A DNA stretch of 34,640 nt from Flaviaesturariibacter aridisoli (GCF_004343705.1 NZ_SKFH01000032.1:1-34640), one strand, 5' to 3'; positions 23,121 to 31,092 are shown, counted from the stretch's first letter. Made by a program: numbers and translations. Notes: generated by a model not told the origin, from the sequence alone.

Positions 23121-25172
23121 ATGAGAAAATCAACCGCCCTCCTGCTGGCGCTGCTGCCCGCAGCAGCGCTGCAGGCGCAACCGCCCGCCGACAGCAGCGC
23201 GCCCCTGGCCCAAAAAGTAAACGCCACCTACCGCCCGCTCTACACCCTGCAGCGCGCCGACATCGAACGGATCCCCGCCAGCAACTTCATGGACCTCGTC
23301 AACGGCGCCTTCCCCTTCGTGGCCACCGACCGCATCCGCGCGCAGGACTACTCCTTTATCATCGACGGCGCCCTACTTTTGGACCCGCAAAGCCTGAACC
23401 TGTCGCAGATCGCCTCCATCGCCTTCTACCCGCAGGGCACGGGCTTCCTCCGCGGCAGCACGGTACAGCGCGGCACCTTCGTCATCACAACGATCGCCGG
23501 GCAACCGGTAAAAGAAATCTTCCTGCACGGCGGCCTCAGCCTGCCGCAGCAGGAAACGCTCCGCGGCGACGACGCGCCCCCGCTGGGCGGGCAGCGCGCC
23601 CCCTTCGTGCATGCCGAAGCCGTGCTGGGAAAACAGTTTAAAAAGAAGGGCGGCTTCAGCACCGCGTTTGCCTACACCCGCTACGGCACGCCCACCCTGT
23701 CGCAATGGCAAAGCCTATCGAGCGCCAGCCAGACCGACGCCGCCGGCAGCGGCCGCGAACGCTACCGCCTCAGCAACTTCGGGCACTGGACCCTGGGCCG
23801 CGGCCTCCAGCTGCAGGTGGCGGTGCTCGGCACCGTGGTCACCGGCACCGATACCGCCGGGCGCCTCATCACCGGCACCCAGGTGTCGGAACGGCAGCTA
23901 CGCCGGCTCACCGGCAGCCTCGGTGTGCAAACCGGCCTCCAATACGACGGCGGCCGCTTTCACAACAGCTTCCAGGCTTCCTGGAGCGGGCAGTCGCGGA
24001 GCGACGATAACGCCCTGCATTCCATGGCCAGCAGCATCGACTACTGGATCACCAGCAACGGGCACGAGCACCTGCGGCGCTGGAGCCTCTGGAACCGCGC
24101 CAGCTACGACGTGCTCCGGCTTCGCAGCTTCCGGCTGGAGGCCGCCCTGCAGGCCCACTACCGCGACGAGAGCCACAGCGCCGACATCGACGAGGAAACG
24201 CATAACAACGGGATACTCACCGGCTTCCGTAAAAGCTGGGTGAAAACCGAGGCGCACTTCCTGGAGCTGACGCCGGCGCTGTTTTTCGATTACAGGAACA
24301 TCCTGCAGGCGGAATTGAGCTACACCTTCGACCAGCAAAAGGGCAACAGTTATTTCGCAAGCCCCCGCATGGATACCGGGGCATTGCAGGCCGGCCTGCG
24401 CCTCGATGCTTTGTCGCTTGTGGGCGGCAAGCGCCTGAGCCGCCTCGAGCTCGGCACCGACTACCGCGCGCGCCGCATCAGCACGTCCGCGGCGGGCCTG
24501 CTCGACGAAGACCCGCAGGCCAACCCGGCGGCGTTCGAAGCCTACGGCGCCCAGCCGATGGCGAAAAGCTGGCTGCACTACCTTCACGCCGGCTTCTTCG
24601 GGGACCGGCTGGGGCTATCGGTACAATGGATTCATTCGAAGGAGTCGATCCAGGCGCGGGCGATGAGCAGCATCGGCTTTATTTCGAGCTGGACGCCGGC
24701 CCGGCGCGGCGGCCTCGGCCTTTCGGTACGGGGCGTGCCCGTGCAAAGCGGCCCCATTACCTGGACCCTGCAGGCGTCCCTGTACCGCGACCGGTACCAC
24801 CTGCTTACCGATGCCCTGAATGGCCCCTTTGCCCTGATCACCGAAAACCCCAACGTGGAGCCCGACGACCGCGATCTCGTGCGCGGCGGCCTGCAAACCT
24901 GGCTGCGTGCCGGCAACGTGCACCTGCAGGCATCGGTGCTCCAGGTCTTCGACGACCGGCGACAGGACCTCTACGTGCGCAAGTACGATTACTTCGACAA
25001 CACGCAGCTGACCAACCTGCTGGCCGGGTATACCCTGCGCTTCCGGAAGGGCGCGCTGACCGCGCTCGAGATCAACGGCGTGGTGCAGAACGTACCGGTA
25101 AACCGCCGCGCCTACCTCCCGCGCCAGCGGTTCCCGTATTTCGGGATCGGGCTGCTGGCGAAGGCGCGCTGA
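23121..25172 (+). CDS. TonB-dependent-receptor-like outer-membrane protein
   Basis: A 683-aa outer-membrane protein. Signal peptide MRKSTALLLALLPAAALQAQ, then a plug-like domain (about residues 40-150, with IPASNFMDLVNGAFPFV and GTFVITT), then a long series of alternating beta strands. It lacks an N-terminal carboxypeptidase-like domain and no TonB box was picked out. The C-terminus ends in LAKAR rather than a clear aromatic residue. Substrate unknown; no SusD-like partner follows. ATG 23121 starts the signal peptide. A REP-like hairpin (25225-25251) lies downstream and may end transcription. Confidence 0.8.
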   Translation: MRKSTALLLALLPAAALQAQPPADSSAPLAQKVNATYRPLYTLQRADIERIPASNFMDLVNGAFPFVATDRIRAQDYSFIIDGALLLDPQSLNLSQIASIAFYPQGTGFLRGSTVQRGTFVITTIAGQPVKEIFLHGGLSLPQQETLRGDDAPPLGGQRAPFVHAEAVLGKQFKKKGGFSTAFAYTRYGTPTLSQWQSLSSASQTDAAGSGRERYRLSNFGHWTLGRGLQLQVAVLGTVVTGTDTAGRLITGTQVSERQLRRLTGSLGVQTGLQYDGGRFHNSFQASWSGQSRSDDNALHSMASSIDYWITSNGHEHLRRWSLWNRASYDVLRLRSFRLEAALQAHYRDESHSADIDEETHNNGILTGFRKSWVKTEAHFLELTPALFFDYRNILQAELSYTFDQQKGNSYFASPRMDTGALQAGLRLDALSLVGGKRLSRLELGTDYRARRISTSAAGLLDEDPQANPAAFEAYGAQPMAKSWLHYLHAGFFGDRLGLSVQWIHSKESIQARAMSSIGFISSWTPARRGGLGLSVRGVPVQSGPITWTLQASLYRDRYHLLTDALNGPFALITENPNVEPDDRDLVRGGLQTWLRAGNVHLQASVLQVFDDRRQDLYVRKYDYFDNTQLTNLLAGYTLRFRKGALTALEINGVVQNVPVNRRAYLPRQRFPYFGIGLLAKAR

Positions 25173-25184
25173 GCCCCCCCGCCC

Positions 25185-25345
25185 GGCCCCACCCTAACCC
25201 TCCCCGAAGGGGAGGGAAACGAAGAGCCCCGATGCCTATGGCATCGGGGCTTTGTACATAACACTTCGCCTGAAGTAAGATTCCGGAAAAAGAAAACGCG
25301 TGCCCCTAAGTGCCCCCTTTGGGGGACAGGGGGCAAGGGTGGGGT
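25185..25345. repeat. Composite REP-like cluster between receptor and ferritin-like gene
   Basis: It begins caccctaaccctcccc-gaag-gggaggg (25190-25217), continues with the hairpin agccccgatgcc/ggcatcggggct (25225-25251), and ends with tgccccctttgggggacagggggc and gggtggggtca (25310-25347). The final tca supplies the minus-strand stop of the ferritin-like gene. The order of parts resembles the cluster at 22555-22735. Confidence 0.8.
25225..25254 (+). terminator. Hairpin agccccgatgcc, likely terminator of the receptor gene
   Basis: A 12-bp perfect stem with TAT loop followed by ttgt, 52 bp after the receptor stop. An identical stem lies at 22608-22634. Confidence 0.55.
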
Positions 25346-25659
25346 CAGTCCGCCTTTTCCTCGCCTTTCTCGCCCCGCTTTACGATGTCGCCGTCGTGGA
25401 AGAGGATCTCCTTGAGGGTGGTGCGCCACTTGTCTTTGCGCCGCAGCAGGAATTCGAGGTCCATGCCGAAGTGCTTGAACTCTTCCTGCTGGGCGTTCTC
25501 CATAATGGCTTTGGCCTCGGGGTCTTTTTCCACCGAGATGCGCTGCTCGTACCAGTTGATGGCTTCGGCTTCCTCAATCAGGGAGGTGATCATGCGGGCG
25601 AAGGTTCGGGTTTCGGCGGACAGCTCGCCGGGAGGCTCATGGTATTGTTCGGTAGCCAT
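25345..25659 (-). CDS. Encapsulated-ferritin-like (EncFtn) protein
   Basis: A 104-aa two-helix ferritin-like protein. The segment IEEAEAINWYEQRI (about residues 28-41) and, after a DPE turn, ENAQQEEFKHFGMDLEFLLRR match the iron-binding helices of encapsulated ferritins such as that of Rhodospirillum rubrum as I recall it; Glu, Trp/Tyr and the EE..H motif are kept. These proteins oxidise iron at subunit interfaces and normally sit inside an encapsulin shell. Here no shell gene is adjacent and the C-terminus (KRGEKGEEKAD) shows no encapsulin-targeting peptide. ATG 25659; TAATCTTA ends 5 nt upstream. Its stop codon belongs to the REP-like cluster. Confidence 0.85.
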   Translation of the reverse strand: MATEQYHEPPGELSAETRTFARMITSLIEEAEAINWYEQRISVEKDPEAKAIMENAQQEEFKHFGMDLEFLLRRKDKWRTTLKEILFHDGDIVKRGEKGEEKAD

Positions 25660-25724
25660 GCATATAAGATTAGGGGTGAAGAATGCTATGAAGATAAGGG
25701 CGGTGCTGGCCCAATTTTCACAGT

Positions 25725-25732
25725 TACCCTTG
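25725..25732 (+). promoter_or_regulatory. -7 box TACCCTTG, 5 nt before the ABC gene
   Basis: TACCCTTG is close to TAnnTTTG and ends 5 nt before ATG 25738. The minus-strand TAATCTTA (25665-25672) serves the divergent ferritin-like gene in the same 78-bp intergenic region. Confidence 0.4.
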
Positions 25733-25737
25733 CACAC

Positions 25738-27489
25738 ATGAAGCTGTTTTGGAAATACCTCCGTCCCTACAAGCGCCTGGTGCTGCTCTCGATGCTCCTC
25801 GCCGGCGTGGCGCAGGCCCTCACCTTCCTCGACCCCGTGGTGTTCGGCTGGATCCTCGACCGCTACGCCCTCCACCCCGGCGGCCGCAATGAAGAGGAGC
25901 TTGTGCGTGGTGTGCTGGGGCTGCTGGCCCTGGCCGTTGGCGTGGCGCTGGCCGCCCGCCTCGCCCGCTCGTTCCAGGAATACGTGCTGCGCCTGCTGGT
26001 GCAGCGCTTCGGCCAGTCGGTGTTCGACGACGGGCTGAAGCAAACGCTGCGCCTTTCCTTTGAAGAATACGAAGAACAGCGCAGCGGCGAGGCGCTTTCC
26101 ATTTTACAGAAAACGCGGCGCGATACCGAGTCCTTTCTCACTGCCGCCGTCAACCTGCTGTTCTCCACGCTGGTGGGGGTGGGCTTCCTCGTATACTACG
26201 CTGTCACGCGGCACTGGGCGCTCATCCCGGTGTTCCTTATCGGGGTGCTGCTGCTGGGCGGGTTGACGGGGCTTTTGAGCAAGCGCATCAAGACGGTTCA
26301 GCGGAGGATCTTCCGGGAGAACGCGGTGCTGTCGGGCCACATCACCGAGTCGCTGCGCAACATCGAGCTGGTGAAGAGCCTCGGACTTACGTACCCCGAG
26401 ATCCGGCGGCTGAAGACCTTCACCAAACAGATCTTCGACCTCGAGATGCAGAAGACGAAGCAGGTGCGCACGCTCGGCTTCCTGCAGGGCGCCACGCTGC
26501 TGCTGCTGAAGCAATCGATCCTGTTCATCCTGCTGTGGCTCATCTTCCGCAAGGCGCTGAGTCCCGGCGAGCTCATCTCGATGCAGCTGATCCTGAACTA
26601 CATCTTCATCCCGATACAGGACCTGGGCACCATCATCCTCGCCTACCGCGAGGCGCAGGTGTCGCTGCAGAATTTCGACGCGCTGATGGCCAGGCCCGTA
26701 GAAATACGGCCCGAAGATCCCATCGAGATCGGTCCGTTTACGAGCCTGGAGTTCCGCAACGTGGTATTCCGCCACCGCACGGCGCAGCACAACGCCATCG
26801 ACGGCATTTCCTTTTCGGTAAAAAGCGGTGAATCGATTGCCTTCGTGGGTCCTTCCGGCTCGGGCAAGAGCACGCTGGTGAAGCTGCTCGTGGGTCTTTA
26901 CCGGCCGCAGGCCGGCAGCATCCTCTTCGACGGCGTGCCCGTGGGTTCCATCCGCTACAACCGCGTGCGGCGGCAGATCGGCTTCGTCACGCAGGACACG
27001 CAGCTGTTCGCGGGCACCGTGCGGCAGAACCTGCTGTTTGTGAAAGCCGGCGCCACCGAGGAGGAGATGCACTCGGCCCTCCGCCGCGCCGAAGCCGCGC
27101 ACCTGGTATCGGGCCCGAAAGGCCTCGACACGGTGCTCGGCGAAGGCGGCACACGCCTCTCCGGCGGCGAAAAGCAGCGTCTCTCCATCGCGCGGGCCTT
27201 GCTCCGCGCGCCGCAGCTGCTCATCTTCGACGAGGCCACGGCCGCGCTCGACTCGATCACCGAGGAAGCCATCACCGGCACCCTCAACGGCATCGCCGCC
27301 GCGCGGCAGCAGATGATCATTTCCATCGCCCACCGCCTGTCTACCATCCGCAACGCGGGCCGCATCTACGTGCTGGAGCGGGGGCGCATCGCCGAGCAGG
27401 GCACCCACGAGGAGCTGCTGGCCAATAAGGGGTTGTATGATGCGCTGTGGCGGCAGCAGGGTCCGGCCGCACCCACACCTCACCCCTAG
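25738..27489 (+). CDS. ABC exporter (fused membrane and ATPase domains)
   Basis: A 583-aa half-transporter of the MsbA/lipid-drug exporter type. Six hydrophobic segments fill about residues 1-310; the ATPase domain carries Walker A GPSGSGKST at 371-379, the Q-loop in FVTQDTQLF, the signature LSGGEKQR at about 474-481, Walker B LLIFDEATAALD and the switch His in IAHRLST. It works as a dimer in the inner membrane; the substrate (lipid, drug or peptide) is unknown. ATG 25738 starts the first membrane segment. The last residues (APTPHP) and the TAG stop fall in a REP-like sequence. Confidence 0.93.
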   Translation: MKLFWKYLRPYKRLVLLSMLLAGVAQALTFLDPVVFGWILDRYALHPGGRNEEELVRGVLGLLALAVGVALAARLARSFQEYVLRLLVQRFGQSVFDDGLKQTLRLSFEEYEEQRSGEALSILQKTRRDTESFLTAAVNLLFSTLVGVGFLVYYAVTRHWALIPVFLIGVLLLGGLTGLLSKRIKTVQRRIFRENAVLSGHITESLRNIELVKSLGLTYPEIRRLKTFTKQIFDLEMQKTKQVRTLGFLQGATLLLLKQSILFILLWLIFRKALSPGELISMQLILNYIFIPIQDLGTIILAYREAQVSLQNFDALMARPVEIRPEDPIEIGPFTSLEFRNVVFRHRTAQHNAIDGISFSVKSGESIAFVGPSGSGKSTLVKLLVGLYRPQAGSILFDGVPVGSIRYNRVRRQIGFVTQDTQLFAGTVRQNLLFVKAGATEEEMHSALRRAEAAHLVSGPKGLDTVLGEGGTRLSGGEKQRLSIARALLRAPQLLIFDEATAALDSITEEAITGTLNGIAAARQQMIISIAHRLSTIRNAGRIYVLERGRIAEQGTHEELLANKGLYDALWRQQGPAAPTPHP

Positions 27490-27622
27490 CCCCTCTCCGG
27501 TACGGAGAGGGGCATTTGAAGTGCCGACAGATCGCGCATCGGACTGGCAGGATTCAATAGGAACTATTCCACAGAGGCACCCTCCCCTCCGGGGAGCGCC
27601 GGGACGGGGTGGGGTCTGCACC
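27478..27622. repeat. REP-like pair after the ABC exporter
   Basis: The left part, cctcacccctag then gcccctctccg/cggagaggggc (27489-27513), and the right part, cctcccctccggggag... gggtggggtc (27581-27616), face each other. The left part includes the exporter stop codon and forms an 11-bp stem that could stop transcription. Confidence 0.78.
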
Positions 27623-27644
27623 CTTTTTGCTGTAGCTAGGAGCT

Positions 27645-28301
27645 ATGACGAACTTCATCCCGATCTTCCCCCTGAACATCGTCGTGTATCCCGATGAGCA
27701 GCTGAACCTGCACATTTTCGAGCCGCGCTACAAGCAACTGATCGCCGAGTGCTACGAGTCGGGCCGGGAATTCGGCATTCCCACCGTTATCAACAACGAG
27801 TTGCAGGACTTCGGCACCCTCGTGCGCATCACCGAGCGGAGCAAGCTGTACGAGAGCGGCGAGATGGACATCAAGACCCGCGGCGAGAAGGTGTTCCGCA
27901 TCCTGCAGGTCATCGAGGAGGTGCCCGACAAGCTGTACGGCGGCGCCATCGTCAACTACCCGCAGACCTTTGAAGATGCCAAACCCGAGGTTCGGCGCCT
28001 GCTGGTGGCCGCCGTGCGCGAGCTGCACCGGATGCTCAAGGTGAGCAAGGATTTCAAGAAAGAAGACGACGACCTCCGCTCCTACGACCTCGCCCACCAC
28101 GTAGGCCTCACCCTCGAAGAAGAGTACCGCCTCCTCAATTTCCTCGACGAGCGGCAGCGCCTCGAATTTCTGAAGCAGCACATAAGCAAAGTGCTGCCCC
28201 TCGTGTCGGAAATGGAAAAGCTGAAGGAAAAGATCCAGCTCAACGGCCACTTCCGCAACCTGGGTGGCCTCAGCCCCCTGTCCCCCCAAGGGGGCACGTA
28301 G
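27645..28301 (+). CDS. LON substrate-binding-domain protein
   Basis: A 218-aa cytoplasmic protein with the N-terminal substrate-binding (PUA-like) domain of Lon protease but no ATPase or protease part. It opens IPIFPLNIVVYPDEQLNLHIFEPRY (seen in parts: FPLN, HIFEPRYK), the standard start of the family. A helical second half follows (about 120-205). Its role is unknown; such proteins may bind unfolded substrates. The last residues GGLSPLSPQGGT are encoded by a repeat of the type that also enters coaX. ATG 27645; coaX follows about 70 bp later. Confidence 0.9.
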   Translation: MTNFIPIFPLNIVVYPDEQLNLHIFEPRYKQLIAECYESGREFGIPTVINNELQDFGTLVRITERSKLYESGEMDIKTRGEKVFRILQVIEEVPDKLYGGAIVNYPQTFEDAKPEVRRLLVAAVRELHRMLKVSKDFKKEDDDLRSYDLAHHVGLTLEEEYRLLNFLDERQRLEFLKQHISKVLPLVSEMEKLKEKIQLNGHFRNLGGLSPLSPQGGT

Positions 28302-28370
28302 GTGGTTCCTTCCTTTCTCCACGGCACATTGCCTTAGGCCGTATCTTGCCGGGCGCTGACTGCTTTGAAC

Positions 28371-29153
28371 ATGACAACAAACAAGAATGCAGGTTCTGAT
28401 GTAAGTGCCCCCCTGGGGGGACAGGGGGCTTCCTTCTGTCTTGACTTTGGCAACACGCGCCTGAAGCTGGCCGTCTTTGAAGACGACCAGCTGAAAGAGG
28501 TGGTTTACCTGCGGCCCGACACGCTTTTACACCTGCAGGAGCTGCTGGAGCAATGGCGCCCGGCGCATAGCATCCTTTCTTCTGTCATCCACCACGACCC
28601 CGAGCTGGAAACATTGCTGGCGGCCCATACGCGGTTTCACCGGCTTTCCAATGCGTCGAAGCTCGACTTCACTATTCCCGTGGGCAAGCCCGAGACCGTC
28701 GGCGCCGACCGGCTTGCCGTGGCTGCCGCTGCCGTGTATATGTTCCCGGGGAAGAACAACCTGGCCATCACGCTCGGAACGTGCATCACCTACAACTTCG
28801 TCAACATGCAGCACGAGCTGATCGGCGGGTCCATTTCGCCGGGGATGGAGATGCGTTTCCGGGCGATGCATGAATACACGGCGAAGCTGCCGATGGCGAA
28901 GGGCGACTGGAATGTGCCGCTGATCGGCTACGATACCGTGACCAACCTGCAAAGCGGTGTGGTGCTGGGGATGGCCGCCGAGATCGACGGCATCATCGAC
29001 CGCTACCGCGCGCGCTTCGGGAACTTTAACGCCCTTTTAACCGGGGGTGATGGCGGCATTCTAGCCCCTCATTTAAAAAACAAGATATTTGCAGACCCCG
29101 AACTAATCTTTAAAGGTTTATATGCGATTTCCCGCGTCAATACTGCTTTCTAA
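28371..29153 (+). CDS. coaX: Type III pantothenate kinase, N-terminus from a repeat
   Basis: Phosphorylates pantothenate, the first step of coenzyme A synthesis, in the cytoplasm. It is 260 aa. The ASKHA-fold phosphate motif DFGNT is at residues 25-29, GADRLAVAAAA in the middle, TLGTCITYNFV, and GGSISPGMEMRFRAMHEYTAKLP near the substrate site: all family marks. Normally DFGNT lies within the first ten residues; here about 20 extra residues come before it, of which 12-20 are encoded by a REP-like palindrome. No start codon exists between the repeat and DFGNT, so the repeat must be translated. ATG 28371 is the only good start. The next gene follows directly. Confidence 0.94.
   Translation: MTTNKNAGSDVSAPLGGQGASFCLDFGNTRLKLAVFEDDQLKEVVYLRPDTLLHLQELLEQWRPAHSILSSVIHHDPELETLLAAHTRFHRLSNASKLDFTIPVGKPETVGADRLAVAAAAVYMFPGKNNLAITLGTCITYNFVNMQHELIGGSISPGMEMRFRAMHEYTAKLPMAKGDWNVPLIGYDTVTNLQSGVVLGMAAEIDGIIDRYRARFGNFNALLTGGDGGILAPHLKNKIFADPELIFKGLYAISRVNTAF
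28400..28430. repeat. REP-like palindrome inside the 5' end of coaX
   Basis: The sequence agtgcccccctggggggacagggggct is the same type as that at 25305-25335 (gtgccccctttgggggacaggggg) and, reversed, at 28272-28298. It is translated as SAPLGGQGA within CoaX. Confidence 0.8.
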
Positions 29154-29160
29154 ACGAACG

Positions 29161-30525
29161 ATGAGCCGCACGCTGGGCGTTTCCGCCCTGGCGTTGACTG
29201 CCTCGGCCGCTTTCGCCCAGGGCAACTCGCCCTACTCGCGCTACGGCCTCGGCGACCTCGTTTCGCCTACCCATATCAGCAACCGCGGCATGGGCGGCAT
29301 CTCGGCAGGCGACGCCGATTTCAACCACATCAACTTCAACAACCCGGCGTCTTACTCGCAGCTCCTCGGCTTTGCCCAGGTGCGCAACAAGAAGCGCCTC
29401 AGCTCCGGCCGCGCCATCTTCGACGTCGGCGTCCACATCGACCAGCGCACGCTGCGCGAGCCCGGCCGCACCGATAAGTTTACCGCCTCCGACGTCAACC
29501 TGGCCTATATCCAGGTGGGCGTGCCCCTGCGGCACAACTGGGGCCTCGTGTTCGGCATCCGCCCCATCAGCCGCGTCAGCTACGACATCGTGGAAGCCGG
29601 CCGCTTTACCAACGGCGACTCCATCCGCACCCAGTTCAGCGGCAACGGTGGCGCCTACCTGCCCTCTATCGGCACCGGATTTTCCATCGGTTCGCTGAGC
29701 CTCGGCGCCAACATCGGCTACCTCTTCGGCAACCGGGAAAGCAACTCTGAGCGCTACTTCGAAAACGACAGCGTGGCCTTCTACCAGGGCCTGTTCCGCT
29801 CCAACAGCTCCTTCGGCAAGATCTTCTTCAACTTCGGCGCCCAATACTACATCAAGCTGGGCGGCGGCCGCACCGACAGCGCCTCTGCACGCCTCGCCAA
29901 GCGCGGCCAGCTGCAGTTCCTGCGCCTCGGCGTCGCCGGCAACGTGCGCCAGTCGCTCGGCGGCACGCAAAACCAGACCATTGGCACCTTCACCTTCGAC
30001 CCCGGCGGCACGCTCACCGACACGGTACTGAGCCGCAAGGACGTTTCGGGCACGGTGGTATATCCCAGCTCCCTCACCAGCGGCTTTATGCTGGGCGGCC
30101 TCACCGGTGGCGGCGCCTCCTGGACCGCCGGCGCCGATGTGGTGTATACCAAGTGGAGCGAGTACCGCTTCTTCGGCGTGGCCGATGCGGTGACCGACAA
30201 CATGCTGTTCCGCGCCGGTGCCCAGATCGCACCGAGCCCGCGCGAAAGCTTCTTCAGCCGCGTAGCCTACCGCGCCGGCTTCGGCGTTGGCAAAGACTAC
30301 ATCACGGCGGGCGGCGAGCTGCCCTACTGGTCGGCCTCGGCCGGCTTCGGCTTCAACCTCGGTCACTTCAACAGCCAGGCCCGCAACCAGGCCACCCTGG
30401 TGAACCTCGGCTTCGAATACCAGAACCGCGGCAACAACAACAGCCTGCTGAAAGAAAATACCTTCCGCCTTTCCATCGGGCTTTCGCTCAGCGACGCCTG
30501 GTTTATCAAGCGGAAATACGATTAA
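29161..30525 (+). CDS. Outer-membrane beta-barrel protein, unknown substrate
   Basis: A 454-aa protein with signal peptide (MSRTLGVSALALTASAAFAQ) and a mature N-terminus NSPYSRYGLGDL, a pattern I know from hypothetical outer-membrane proteins of Bacteroidota, followed by GMGGISAGDADF and many amphipathic strands. The general shape resembles the FadL/PorV-like transport porins, but this is inference. ATG 29161 is preferred since it starts the signal peptide; an in-frame ATG at 29122 would overlap coaX by 32 bp. It is close behind coaX and may share its transcript. A strong terminator follows. Confidence 0.82.
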   Translation: MSRTLGVSALALTASAAFAQGNSPYSRYGLGDLVSPTHISNRGMGGISAGDADFNHINFNNPASYSQLLGFAQVRNKKRLSSGRAIFDVGVHIDQRTLREPGRTDKFTASDVNLAYIQVGVPLRHNWGLVFGIRPISRVSYDIVEAGRFTNGDSIRTQFSGNGGAYLPSIGTGFSIGSLSLGANIGYLFGNRESNSERYFENDSVAFYQGLFRSNSSFGKIFFNFGAQYYIKLGGGRTDSASARLAKRGQLQFLRLGVAGNVRQSLGGTQNQTIGTFTFDPGGTLTDTVLSRKDVSGTVVYPSSLTSGFMLGGLTGGGASWTAGADVVYTKWSEYRFFGVADAVTDNMLFRAGAQIAPSPRESFFSRVAYRAGFGVGKDYITAGGELPYWSASAGFGFNLGHFNSQARNQATLVNLGFEYQNRGNNNSLLKENTFRLSIGLSLSDAWFIKRKYD

Positions 30526-30526
30526 G

Positions 30527-30554
30527 AAAAAACGCCCCGGTGGGGCGTTTTTTT
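30527..30554 (+). terminator. Rho-independent terminator
   Basis: AAAAAACGCCCC, GGT loop, GGGGCGTTTTTTT directly after the outer-membrane protein stop. The left end of the four-helix-bundle element begins 4 bp downstream, the same arrangement as behind typA. Confidence 0.93.
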
Positions 30555-30557
30555 ATT

Positions 30558-31092
30558 AGTTTATCGTTTGTAGTTTTAAGTTTATAGTCAGGCCTCTTCA
30601 CAAAACGATGCCATCCGCGAAAATCGTTTCTATGCCTACTATTCAAAACCTGGAAGATGTGCTGGTGTGGCAAAAGGCCCGTTGCCTGGCCCGCAAAATT
30701 TATGGCCTTACGTTCGAGCCGCCCCTTTCACTGGACTTTCGCCTCAAAGACCAGATGCGGGGAAGCTGCGGCGCGGTAATGGATAACATAGCCGAAGGAT
30801 ATGGACGTGGCAGTCAATTTGAAGCCGTCAATTCGTTCAGCTATTCCAAAGGTGAAGCCGAGGAGCTTAAATCCCAACTGTACCGTGCTTTAGACGTAGG
30901 CTATATCAGCCAGGGTAAATTTGACGAACTGTATGCAGACAGCAAGGAAATTATCCGGATGCTCAGTTCCTGGATCGAATACCTGAATACCACGAACATC
31001 AAAGGGTTAAAATTCAAAGGTCGCTAGTAGGCAACCCCTGTTTTACCGACATTTACAGCCAACTACAAACTGCAAACTATAAACTATAAACT
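30558..31092. mobile_element. 535-bp inverted-repeat element carrying a four-helix-bundle gene
   Basis: The left end (30558-30588) and the reverse complement of the right end (31062-31092) agree at about 26 of 31 positions; both are runs of the tttatagt type. The inner edge of the left end is agttttaagtt and that of the right end, reversed, is tagttggctg; both edges are also found in the 95-bp element at 8885-8979, in swapped order because that copy is inverted. It contains one gene only, with no transposase. Mobility is inferred from the two copies with matching ends. Confidence 0.65.
30608..31027 (+). CDS. Four-helix-bundle protein (23S-IVP/Avd-like)
   Basis: A 139-aa (131 if started at ATG 30632) cytoplasmic, all-helical protein of the family called four helix bundle protein, related to the protein in intervening sequences of some 23S rRNAs and to the Avd accessory protein of diversity-generating retroelements. 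Marks are VWQKAR near the start, LKDQMRGSCGAVMDNIAEGYGR (seen as LKDQMRG, NIAEGYGR), and SKGEAEELKSQLYRALDVGYI. Many bear basic surfaces that can bind RNA or DNA. No reverse transcriptase or variable repeat is nearby, so a retroelement is not supported. The gene sits alone between the inverted ends of the element. Confidence 0.9.
   Translation: MPSAKIVSMPTIQNLEDVLVWQKARCLARKIYGLTFEPPLSLDFRLKDQMRGSCGAVMDNIAEGYGRGSQFEAVNSFSYSKGEAEELKSQLYRALDVGYISQGKFDELYADSKEIIRMLSSWIEYLNTTNIKGLKFKGR

Noticed and set aside
30608-31027. Avd protein of a diversity-generating retroelement
   Set aside because: There is no reverse transcriptase, template repeat or variable repeat in the neighbourhood.
30608-31027. 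Intervening-sequence protein inside a 23S rRNA gene
   Set aside because: The flanks are protein genes, not rRNA.
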